NCBI GenBank assembly: GCA_007133365.1
Contig: SLMV01000067.1
Location: 1 to 12,389, forward strand
DNA length: 12,389 nt
Direction: 5' to 3'
Source of the DNA: Clostridia bacterium
GTDB lineage: Bacteria > Bacillota > Sulfobacillia > SLMV01
The notes under the pieces are model-generated. The model was not told the origin of the DNA, made no database searches, and saw only the letters and a list, made by a program, of their open reading frames with translations. The translations under genes and the position numbers were made by a program. Of this stretch, positions 6,391 to 12,389 are shown piece by piece (the first letter of the stretch is position 1; each line of letters opens with the position of its first letter).

Positions 6391-6398
6391 GTGTCCCT

Positions 6399-6425
6399 TT
6401 CGCCTTCTGGAAGATTCAAGGCGAA
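6399..6425. repeat. 8-bp-arm hairpin in the divergent intergenic region
   Basis: TTCGCCTT at 6399-6406 is perfectly complementary to AAGGCGAA at 6418-6425, with an 11-nt loop. With the two palindromes at 6361-6390 it forms a run of three inverted repeats between the divergent genes. No T-run follows on either strand, so it is not an intrinsic terminator. Confidence 0.45.
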
Positions 6426-6557
6426 TCGTGATCTGTTCCCGCCTTGAGAACTTCGATATTATTAGGTTGTTAATGTAACCAAAAACGAAAGCATGGTAAA
6501 TGGGATGATTGCCAATATCTATATCGGCCAGAATCTCAGAAAGGTGAGCGATTTCCG

Positions 6558-7103
6558 TTGACTGTTTTTTCCAAAGTTATGATACTGGGTGATCCCGTGC
6601 TTCGAGCGTCAGCTCAACCGGTCAAGGATGTTTGTGCCTCGGAGAACCACAAAATAGCGGGGGCATTGGCCGAGACCCTATACCATTTTCGAAGACAGCA
6701 CGGATTTGGTCGTGGCATTGCCGCCCCCCAAATTAACTATTCGAAGCGAATTCTCTACTTGGAGATTCCAAAACCAATCGTGATGATCAATCCTGAGGTT
6801 CTATGGCGATCACGGTCGAGGTTTCAACTATGGGATGATTGTTTAAGTCTTCCATATCTTTATGCCTGGGTCGAACGTTATCAAAGGCTCAGCGTCCGGT
6901 ATTGGGACCTCAAAGGAAAAAGAAGAACGGTTACAGTAGATGATCGTTATGCTGAGTTGCTGCAGCATGAGCTTGATCACTTGGACGGCATTCTCATGAT
7001 CGATCGGGTCGTTGGACAAAACCCCATTTTTTATCGAGAAGCGCTCGAACGGGAATTTGAAAACGGAAACCTTTCGGTTCGACCGGATGCATTGAAGGCT
7101 TAA
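6558..7103 (+). CDS. def: Peptide deformylase-like protein with altered motif 2
   Basis: Peptide deformylases remove the formyl group from the N-terminal Met of new proteins. This 181-residue protein has the family frame: ILGDPVLRASAQPV at the N-terminus, motif 1 GRGIAAPQ (51-58) with the conserved Gln58, motif 2 with the metal-ligand Cys95, and motif 3 HELDH (137-141) with two His ligands and the catalytic Glu138. Motif 2 reads DDCLS, where the family norm is EGCLS. All metal ligands are kept, so activity is likely, but substrate handling may differ. The TTG at 6558 was chosen because AAGGTGAG (6541-6548) lies 9 nt upstream and because it gives the usual start about ten residues before GDPVLR. 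The next in-frame ATG would cut into this conserved region. It stands alone: no fmt or priA is nearby, which suggests a secondary deformylase. No clear terminator follows. Confidence 0.85.
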   Translation: MTVFSKVMILGDPVLRASAQPVKDVCASENHKIAGALAETLYHFRRQHGFGRGIAAPQINYSKRILYLEIPKPIVMINPEVLWRSRSRFQLWDDCLSLPYLYAWVERYQRLSVRYWDLKGKRRTVTVDDRYAELLQHELDHLDGILMIDRVVGQNPIFYREALEREFENGNLSVRPDALKA

Positions 7104-7356
7104 TGCGATTCTTAAAATAGATTTTTGTTACCTTTCGCTTGAGATCGGGGGTGGTTGGGGCAGCGTTTGTTTTGCGGGCTTTTTTAAATGAAGAAAGGAT
7201 TCGATTTTTGAATCTTGATCGTCGAGTTGTTATTCGGGGTGATATGTTTTCCCCACTTAGTCAGCTGAAGCCCCGTTGAAGCGATTTAGGGCTTTAGCAC
7301 ATCCCGGGTCGAAACCCTTGCTGATCAACAAGCGTTTTGAAAGCGAGATTAGCGAG

Positions 7357-7617
7357 TCACCCTATGGGATTTGATGCCGCTGAGAGAATGGCGGCTGCCA
7401 GCGCGACTTTGAGCTGGCGGATCGGTGTTGTCACGACTGCCTGCAAAGTTTGTAGCAGAAGATGAACAAAGGTGCGGTTTTCAGGGTCTGGTTGGATCGT
7501 ATCGCTTATATTGCTTCGATTTCTCCTATTGAGATTATCCCGAGGGACTCCCTTCACATGGACTGGATTCGATGTGGCAATTATCGCCGGCTCCATTTTG
7601 ACAAACCGTACCGGCAT
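7357..7617 (-). CDS. Doubtful hypothetical ORF
   Basis: An 86-codon frame starts at an ATG at 7617 (MPVRFVKMEPAIIATSNPV...) and ends after an Ala-rich helix (VALAAAILSAASNPIG). Its codons show some coding-like character with many purine-N-pyrimidine triplets. The same frame stays open upstream through a hydrophobic FVLLFVQA stretch to a TAA, but without an ATG, GTG or TTG start. No ribosome binding site precedes 7617. A plus-strand frame of similar length overlaps it (7472-7717), so either may be chance. No family recognised. Confidence 0.25.
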   Translation of the reverse strand: MPVRFVKMEPAIIATSNPVHVKGVPRDNLNRRNRSNISDTIQPDPENRTFVHLLLQTLQAVVTTPIRQLKVALAAAILSAASNPIG

Positions 7618-7817
7618 AGCAGGATCTAAGGTGGCTTGTACGAAGAGTAGAACGAATATTGGGTTGCATTTTGCCGCTATTTACGGAAGTATCGGGTGTG
7701 ATGGAGCCAGCCGATAGAACTTGATGGGAAAAGAATGCCGAGCGCTGGTTCATCGGAATAGCCGCCAACAACCTTACTGGATATTGAGCATACGCTTGGG
7801 AATGCTGAGGCGATCTC

Positions 7818-7823
7818 AGGAGG
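7818..7823 (+). promoter_or_regulatory. Ribosome binding site deciding the first chromate transporter start
   Basis: AGGAGG with an 8-nt spacer to the GTG at 7832. It shows that the 37 extra codons back to 7721 are not part of the protein. Confidence 0.75.
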
Positions 7824-7831
7824 ATCTAAAC

Positions 7832-8386
7832 GTGAGGAAAGAATATTGGGAGATTTTTATGGCGTTTTTTCGCGTCGGAATACTGGGATATGGGGGAGGA
7901 CCTTCCTCCATTCCGCTTGTCCATATGGAAGCGGTTACGCGTTACCAATGGATGGACTCGGACGATTTTGCCGATGTTCTGGCCATTGGAAATATGCTGC
8001 CGGGACCGATTGCAACCAAGATGGCGGGGTATATCGGCTATCAGGTTGCAGGTATTATGGGGACAATAGTGGCTCTGGTGGCTTTGGTGCTGCCCACGAT
8101 TATTTTGATGATTGTGCTTCTAACGACTTTGGCATCTTTTGCTCATGAGCCCTGGGTTGGGGGCATGACTGGAGCGGTCATGCCGATAGTCGCCGTTTTG
8201 CTAGGTTCACTAACTTGGGGATTTTTGGACAAATCGCGAACTTCTATCGGATGGAGCCGCCTGATATTGGTATTTGGCGCTTCACTCGTGGTGCTGGAAT
8301 TTTTCGACTTGCACCCGGCGATTTGGATTGCGGGCATCTTACTTTATATTCTCCTAAAACCCACACCTAAGGAGGATCCGGAATGA
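7832..8386 (+). CDS. chrA: Chromate transporter, CHR family, half-size subunit 1
   Basis: This 184-residue inner-membrane protein is one half of a chromate/anion carrier of the CHR family. Full-length ChrA has two homologous halves; here they are separate genes, as in Bacillus subtilis ywrB-ywrA. It shows the half-domain signatures FFRVGILGYGGGPSSIP (12-28) and MLPGPIATKMAGYIGY (55-70), followed by about five hydrophobic segments, and ends in a short charged tail (KPTPKEDPE). The family exports chromate by a membrane-potential-linked process; short paired members have been shown to need both partners for chromate resistance in B. subtilis, but other anions are possible natural substrates. The GTG start is set by AGGAGG 8 nt upstream. 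The stop overlaps the ATG of the second half (ATGA), a sign of translational coupling and equimolar synthesis. Confidence 0.93.
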   Translation: MRKEYWEIFMAFFRVGILGYGGGPSSIPLVHMEAVTRYQWMDSDDFADVLAIGNMLPGPIATKMAGYIGYQVAGIMGTIVALVALVLPTIILMIVLLTTLASFAHEPWVGGMTGAVMPIVAVLLGSLTWGFLDKSRTSIGWSRLILVFGASLVVLEFFDLHPAIWIAGILLYILLKPTPKEDPE

Positions 8387-8913
8387 TCTACTGGCAGCTA
8401 TTCTTGGCCTTTTTTATTCCCGGCATTTTAGGTTATGGGGGCGGACCTTCTTTTATCCCGTTGGTTGAACATGAAGTGGTGCATCGCTATGGGTGGATGA
8501 GTGTTTCGGAGTTTGGTGAAATCCTTGCCCTTGCAAATGCCCTCCCGAGTCCGATTGCAACCAAGATGGCGGGTTATGTCGGATACTTTGAGGCTGGTAT
8601 TCCGGGTGCGATCGTGAGTTTACTAGCCCTCATCCTGCCTTCGCTTATCTTCATGATTTTCCTAATGGGAATCCTCTATCGCTATAAAGATTCACCGAAG
8701 GTGCAAGCCCTTACCGACTGGATTCGACCGGTCATTGCTGTTATGTTGGCCGTGATGACCTATCGGTTTTTGAGCGATTCCGTTTCGTCGATTGGGCCAA
8801 TTCAAACCCTCTTTCTTACCGGGATGGGAATTGTATTGATCGAACGCATGCGAATCCATCCAGCGCTTGTGATTGGTGCCGCGCTGCTTTATGGGGCTTT
8901 CGTCTTAGGGTAG
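8383..8913 (+). CDS. chrA: Chromate transporter, CHR family, half-size subunit 2
   Basis: The partner half of the carrier has 176 residues and the same fold signatures: FFIPGILGYGGGPSFIP (10-26) and ALPSPIATKMAGYVGY (53-68). The segment PSP replaces the PGP of the first half. Hydrophobic segments follow at about 73-95, 110-126 and 135-175. In this kind of pair the two halves are thought to insert with opposite topology and form a heterodimer or higher complex. The ATG at 8383 overlaps the stop of the first subunit and has its own AAGGAGG at 8369-8375, inside the upstream gene, 7 nt before the start. A 23-nt block is identical in both genes (8006-8028 and 8551-8573). A PhzF gene follows after 70 nt on the same strand. 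Confidence 0.93.
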   Translation: MIYWQLFLAFFIPGILGYGGGPSFIPLVEHEVVHRYGWMSVSEFGEILALANALPSPIATKMAGYVGYFEAGIPGAIVSLLALILPSLIFMIFLMGILYRYKDSPKVQALTDWIRPVIAVMLAVMTYRFLSDSVSSIGPIQTLFLTGMGIVLIERMRIHPALVIGAALLYGAFVLG

Positions 8914-8983
8914 ACGGGTCATTCAAGAAGATCTAAGGAGATTTTGCTTTAGAGATTGAGACCTCGAAAATGAGGGGGCAAAG

Positions 8984-9895
8984 ATGAAGACGTATCGCAT
9001 ACTTCAAGTCAACGCTTTTAGTGATCAGGCTTTTGGGGGCAATCCAGCCGGTGTGGTGCCCATGGCCGAGGGTTTACTCGATTGGGAAATGCAAAAAATC
9101 GCCCGAGAGATGAACCTGTCGGAGACCGCTTTTGTCTTTCCTCATTCTTCGGACGTTTTCCGCGTGCGGTATTTCACACCGGAAATGGAGGTTAAACTCT
9201 GTGGTCACGCCACGATTGCCGCTTTTTGGGTTTTAGTGGCCGAAGGCGTGATTAGGACTGAGCGAGAAGAGATTACGGTTATTCAAAAGACCGGTGTTGG
9301 GCCATTGGAGGTAACCATTTTCTTAAACCGTGGCCTTCCCGAACGGGTTATGATGACCCAGGCATCTCCACGAGTCATTGCAGATATCGGTTGGGATGAG
9401 GACCTCCTAAGAATACTCGGGATCCCCGAACAGCCAAAAACATCGCAACTTCCGAACCCGCATATCATCTCGACGGGCTTGCCCGATTTAATTGTCCCAT
9501 TGGCATCGCGTGAAGATCTTTGGGCGCTAAATCCGGATCTAAAAGAATTGGCTGCCTTTTGTAAGGAAAAGGATATTATCAGCGTTCATTGCGTCACCCT
9601 CGATACCATCGACCCAGCCGCCGTAGTGCATTGTCGTGATTTTGCCCCAGCAGTGGGTATCAACGAGGAATCCGCCACCGGGACTGCAGCGGGTGCAACA
9701 GCGGCATTTCTCATCAAGCATGGCCTGATCCCTCACCCTGACAATGGTAAATTTGAGATTGCCTTAGAACAGGGGCATATTATGGATCGGCCGAGTTTCC
9801 TCATTGCGGAGGTCGAAATTCGGAAGGGTCAATTGGCAACAATTCGCGTGGGGGGCGCGGCTTATGTCTTGCTCGATGGGCTCCTTACCATCTAA
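8984..9895 (+). CDS. PhzF-family isomerase/epimerase-like enzyme
   Basis: This 303-residue protein has the diaminopimelate-epimerase-like fold of the PhzF family, cytoplasmic enzymes that shift double bonds or isomerise small acids. Motifs are QVNAFSDQAFGGNPAGVV (8-25), MNLSETAFVFP with the catalytic-type Glu47 (43-53), FTPEMEVKLCGHAT (64-77), and the C-terminal half's EESATGTAAG (228-237). The length is typical for the family. In PhzF itself the substrate is trans-2,3-dihydro-3-hydroxyanthranilate; most family members, including this one, have unknown substrates, and no other phenazine gene is present. The ATG at 8984 is preceded by GAGGGGG (8972-8978) five bases upstream. The 70-nt gap after the second transporter half, with no visible terminator, suggests the same transcript. 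A functional link to chromate transport is not established. Confidence 0.93.
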   Translation: MKTYRILQVNAFSDQAFGGNPAGVVPMAEGLLDWEMQKIAREMNLSETAFVFPHSSDVFRVRYFTPEMEVKLCGHATIAAFWVLVAEGVIRTEREEITVIQKTGVGPLEVTIFLNRGLPERVMMTQASPRVIADIGWDEDLLRILGIPEQPKTSQLPNPHIISTGLPDLIVPLASREDLWALNPDLKELAAFCKEKDIISVHCVTLDTIDPAAVVHCRDFAPAVGINEESATGTAAGATAAFLIKHGLIPHPDNGKFEIALEQGHIMDRPSFLIAEVEIRKGQLATIRVGGAAYVLLDGLLTI

Positions 9896-10006
9896 AGCGG
9901 TGGCCACTTGAATATCCTGAGTGTGTCCCCCGTTTTCTGGAGCGCCGATGTTGATATTCTTCGTTGATGACTTCATTAAATTCCCTTGACATCATGAGTG
10001 AAAACG

Positions 10007-10035
10007 TTGCAGCTTGGCCTGATTCCACCTATAAT
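10007..10035 (+). promoter_or_regulatory. Sigma-A-type promoter of the SLH protein gene
   Basis: TTGCAG at 10007-10012 and a perfect TATAAT at 10030-10035 are separated by 17 nt. Transcription would start near 10042, leaving a leader of about 30 nt with AAGGGGGAGG before the GTG at 10071. A perfect TTGACA at 9986-9991 is too far away (38 nt) to be its -35. Confidence 0.65.
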
Positions 10036-10050
10036 CATCTTACGGTGAAT

Positions 10051-10060
10051 AAGGGGGAGG
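10051..10060 (+). promoter_or_regulatory. Ribosome binding site of the SLH protein gene
   Basis: AAGGGGGAGG, 10 nt before the GTG at 10071. The alternative ATG at codon 4 would leave a 19-nt spacer. Confidence 0.7.
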
Positions 10061-10070
10061 TCTTCCGCTG

Positions 10071-12134
10071 GTGAAAAAGATGGTTATTGTTCTGGCCATT
10101 TTGATGTTGTTTACCCTGTCTGGAGAGCGGGTTGCGGCGAGTGTCGATATATCAGTGATCGATACGCCGTTTAATGATGTTGCCCCGAATAGTCAGCAGG
10201 CTTCTGATTTTGCCTTGCTAAAGACACTGGGGATTATTGAAGGATTTGATGATGGTAACGTACGGCCTGAGCGTGCGTTGACTCGCGTCGAGTTTGCCAA
10301 AGTTGCCGTCGCCTTACACGGTGAAGCGGAACAAGCGATTCTTCTTAGCGCAAACCAGCCGCAGTTTCAAGATGGCGGCGATATCGCCTTGGTTTGGTGG
10401 GGATGGGTAAATGCAGTGGAGCACCTTAACCTGATGCAAGGCTACAAAGATGGTATGTTTCGGCCCGACCGGATGATCACTTATGGTGAGACACTAGCTG
10501 TTTTGCTCCGCACCATTGGGCTTCGTGATTCACTCGAGGGATTAGCCTATCCGGAGGGTTACCTAAGCAAAGCCGAAGATTTAGGGTTAACGCAAGGTGT
10601 TAACCTCCAACCCAGTGTGCCCATTACTCGTGGGGAAATGGCACGGCTGGCGGTAAATGCCCTCCTAGTGGATTCGCCCGTGGGACCCGAAAGCACTACC
10701 TCTCCGGGAATCCAAAATTTACTGGAAAAACAGGATCGAATCATAAAAGGAGCCGTGACGCAGACGACCGCAGAAGATCTTTGGATTGACAATCAGGCGC
10801 ATGGGCTTTCCGAAAACGTTTTTATTGATGGGGTTTCTACTCTCTCCGATTTAGAAGGTCGGTCGGTATTAGCATGTCGAGATGGGCAAGGGAAAATTGC
10901 CTTTATTTCCGTCCCAACCGAAGTGGTTTCCATTCTTTCTCCGTTGCATTTGACCGGCACACTGGATTCGATTGATACTGCTGCCGGGCGTTTGGTGCTC
11001 AATGATCGGCCAGTTTTCTGGGACGATGATACCCGGTGGTTTATCAATGCCATGGAGAGGTCGGTGACGGTTGAAATCCTTCAGGATATCGCGCAGCGAG
11101 ATGATGTGGATCTACAGGTGATCCAACTCCCTGATGCGACAGCAGAGGAGATTCGCTTGTTATATTTTGATGTTGAAGGGGCCGTCGTCATTGAGGTGGG
11201 GTCTGACATCGAAGACGAATGGTTGAGGGTTGATGCTGTAGAGGATAATAAACGAATGACAGCGTCGGTACATGGGTCCGGGGCTATCGATGTGATTGGA
11301 TTTGGCAATTTTAGCCCTCAAAGTATCAGTGATTTTGAGCCGGGTGACGTCCTTGATATTGCTACGATCGGTGGTATCGGACTTCAGACCGAAAATGGAA
11401 TTCCTTCCGACCAAGTCATCAGAATCCAATTTCGTCGAAACCGAATCTCAGGGACCATTCGTGAGGTGACGGTGGATGAACAGGCTGACGATCTTTTGAT
11501 CTACTTTCATTTGGAGGATGATCAGAAAGTCCCGGTCTTACGGAGTCGATTTTCCGGCGGCCCTCGCGACATGAGCCTCAATGACTTACAACATGCTCGA
11601 TGGGTTGAGTTCGCTCTTTTTGATGATGGTTACGCGGCACGAGGATTGGACGCATTGGTCGATGGAGCCGGGGCCCGTTATGTCAAAATACTCACAGCAG
11701 GTGAACTCGGCGACAGCTACTATGTTGCAGTGGACCAAAAAGGTCGGTCCGTTAGTTACGAACTGGCCTTCCCCGGTTTGTGGATTCACTTCATTGACCA
11801 AGACCTGCAGGTTCGTGAAGGTGACTTTGCCCAAATAGAGGTGAATGATTCCGGGAAATGTACGGGTGTCATTTCATGGGTGGCAAATGAGCCCCTTTCA
11901 AGTGGCTACATGGTCTCCTCGGTGGATCTTGAGCGGCAGCAAGTGGTTTTACGAATTCTTGGCAGTTCATCGGATGGAACTCGGGATCCTTCCTTGGATT
12001 TTCGCTATGCAGTGGAGCCGGCTGTTTATGATGATGCTGGGGATTATTTAGGACTGGAATCCCTTTTTGTCGGTCAAAGGGTCTTGGTATACCTTGATGA
12101 TCAGGGGAATGTGGGCCGTCTCGGGATTGATTGA
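10071..12134 (+). CDS. Secreted protein with three S-layer homology domains and a repetitive C-terminal region
   Basis: This 687-residue exported protein begins with KKMVIVLAILMLFTLSG, a signal peptide probably cut after VAAS near residue 24. Three SLH domains follow, at about 33-85, 97-150 and 155-203. Each carries the helix-turn core and a variant of the TRAE motif: TRVE (71-74), TYGE (137-140) and TRGE (186-189). SLH triplets bind pyruvylated secondary cell-wall polymers, so the protein is likely anchored to the Gram-positive wall. Residues 204-687 match no domain I recognise. They are beta-rich and acidic and contain recurring units that begin GTLDSID (296), GTIREVTVD (461) and GYMVSSVD (612) and contain strands such as VLVYLDDQGNVGRL. 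It is probably a monocistronic gene with its own promoter at 10007-10035 and a strong terminator at 12175-12200. It could be an S-layer-associated or wall-maintenance protein; the role is not evident. Confidence 0.9.
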   Translation: MKKMVIVLAILMLFTLSGERVAASVDISVIDTPFNDVAPNSQQASDFALLKTLGIIEGFDDGNVRPERALTRVEFAKVAVALHGEAEQAILLSANQPQFQDGGDIALVWWGWVNAVEHLNLMQGYKDGMFRPDRMITYGETLAVLLRTIGLRDSLEGLAYPEGYLSKAEDLGLTQGVNLQPSVPITRGEMARLAVNALLVDSPVGPESTTSPGIQNLLEKQDRIIKGAVTQTTAEDLWIDNQAHGLSENVFIDGVSTLSDLEGRSVLACRDGQGKIAFISVPTEVVSILSPLHLTGTLDSIDTAAGRLVLNDRPVFWDDDTRWFINAMERSVTVEILQDIAQRDDVDLQVIQLPDATAEEIRLLYFDVEGAVVIEVGSDIEDEWLRVDAVEDNKRMTASVHGSGAIDVIGFGNFSPQSISDFEPGDVLDIATIGGIGLQTENGIPSDQVIRIQFRRNRISGTIREVTVDEQADDLLIYFHLEDDQKVPVLRSRFSGGPRDMSLNDLQHARWVEFALFDDGYAARGLDALVDGAGARYVKILTAGELGDSYYVAVDQKGRSVSYELAFPGLWIHFIDQDLQVREGDFAQIEVNDSGKCTGVISWVANEPLSSGYMVSSVDLERQQVVLRILGSSSDGTRDPSLDFRYAVEPAVYDDAGDYLGLESLFVGQRVLVYLDDQGNVGRLGID

Positions 12135-12174
12135 ACGAGCCGCCTCGTGGAGGCTCTGTTGTTAGAAGCAAAAG

Positions 12175-12200
12175 AAAAGCGTCCCGTACGGGACGCTTTT
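12175..12200. terminator. Bidirectional intrinsic terminator
   Basis: A 26-nt perfect palindrome: A4, then GCGTCCC and GGGACGC arms around GTAC, then T4. It lies between the convergent SLH and cold-shock genes and can serve both. On the minus strand the hairpin is followed by TTTTCTTTT, a good U-tract; on the plus strand the tail is TTTT followed by AG. A weaker stem, GAGCC/GGCTC at 12137-12156, comes directly after the SLH stop. Confidence 0.88.
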
Positions 12201-12225
12201 AGTAAGCTAAGTCGACAAAATAGAT

Positions 12226-12389
12226 TTAGAAGCTGGGTCCGGACTCAGAAACCGTGACGTTCACGGCTTGGAGACCTTTGTCACCCTCAACAATTTCAAA
12301 GCTGACCTTCTGATTCTCTTCCAATGTTTTGAAACCGGTGGCGTTAATCTCGGAGAAGTGAACGAATACATCTTCTCCGTCTTCCTGCT
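12226..12389 (-). CDS. Cold-shock protein (CspA family), C-terminal part
   Basis: The last 53 residues of a cold-shock domain protein are encoded; the N-terminus with the RNP1 motif lies beyond the right edge. The visible part has the RNP2 motif DVFVHFSEI, then GFKTLEENQKVSFEIVEGDKGLQAVNV, the canonical last strands of the OB-fold, and a short tail ending GPSF. Such proteins of about 65-70 residues bind single-stranded RNA and DNA and act as RNA chaperones, in the cold or constitutively. The stop is TAA at 12226-12228. The terminator at 12175-12200 follows 25 nt downstream. Confidence 0.95.
   Translation of the reverse strand, partial: QEDGEDVFVHFSEINATGFKTLEENQKVSFEIVEGDKGLQAVNVTVSESGPSF

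Larger units (their letters stand above)
7104..7831. other. Gene-poor region between deformylase-like and chromate transporter genes
   Basis: This 0.7-kb stretch holds no confident gene. It contains a doubtful minus-strand ORF (7357-7617), a possible 23-codon plus-strand ORF from a TTG at 7208 to 7279 preceded by AAAGGA, a stem AAGCCC/GGGCTT at 7268-7294, and a 16-bp near-palindrome CTTGCTGATCAACAAG at 7317-7332 with one mismatched pair. A TTGACA at 7598-7603 has no fitting -10 at 16-18 nt. I recognise no riboswitch before the transporter genes. Confidence 0.45.

Noticed and set aside
7598..7603. Perfect TTGACA upstream of the chromate transporter genes
   Set aside because: No acceptable -10 at 16-18 nt downstream.
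9764..9976. Minus-strand ORF starting MKSSTKNINIGAPENGG with AAGGGAA upstream
   Set aside because: Most of it is antisense to the conserved end of the PhzF gene and the rest is spacer; no domain is recognisable.
9986..9991. Perfect TTGACA before the SLH gene
   Set aside because: 38 nt from the TATAAT; TTGCAG at 10007-10012 gives the right 17-nt spacing.

Overview
The window looks like a chromosomal segment of a Gram-positive bacterium, most likely Bacillota. The evidence is a protein with three S-layer homology domains, a YpmS-like membrane-anchored protein, a tandem pair of half-size chromate transporters of the Bacillus YwrB/YwrA kind, strong AAGGAGG-type ribosome binding sites, GTG and TTG starts, and base composition near 50% G+C by eye. 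No rRNA, tRNA, CRISPR array, integrase or transposase was recognised.

Layout. Positions 1-3038 are read on the minus strand: an Era-like GTPase with a C-terminal DUF697 domain, a single-domain peroxiredoxin, a membrane-anchored YpmS-like protein, a small ORF that overlaps it by ATGA, and at the left edge a lipoprotein-like gene broken by an in-frame TGA. Positions 3039-4824 are gene-poor. They hold a 17-bp inverted repeat upstream of the GTPase gene, one doubtful small ORF, several hairpins and a 15-bp imperfect direct repeat. A minus-strand M32 metallocarboxypeptidase (4825-6342) diverges from a plus-strand peptide deformylase-like gene (6558-7103), and the gap between them has three consecutive inverted repeats. 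Positions 7104-7831 are again gene-poor. From 7832 to 9895 there is a plus-strand group: two overlapping chromate-transporter halves followed by a PhzF-family enzyme. A sigma-A-like promoter precedes a secreted SLH-domain protein (10071-12134). A 26-nt perfectly palindromic terminator separates it from a convergent cold-shock protein gene that runs off the right edge.

How the genes work together. The transporter halves are translationally coupled and probably form one hetero-oligomeric efflux carrier; the PhzF gene may share their transcript. The minus-strand genes at the left could be loosely co-transcribed, but the gaps of 184-194 nt leave this open. The rest are independent units. I found no convincing new multi-gene system. 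The most unusual items are the broken lipoprotein gene, the palindrome cluster before the carboxypeptidase gene, the repeat-bearing intergenic region near 4550-4760, the deformylase with an altered second motif, and the repeated C-terminal modules of the SLH protein.
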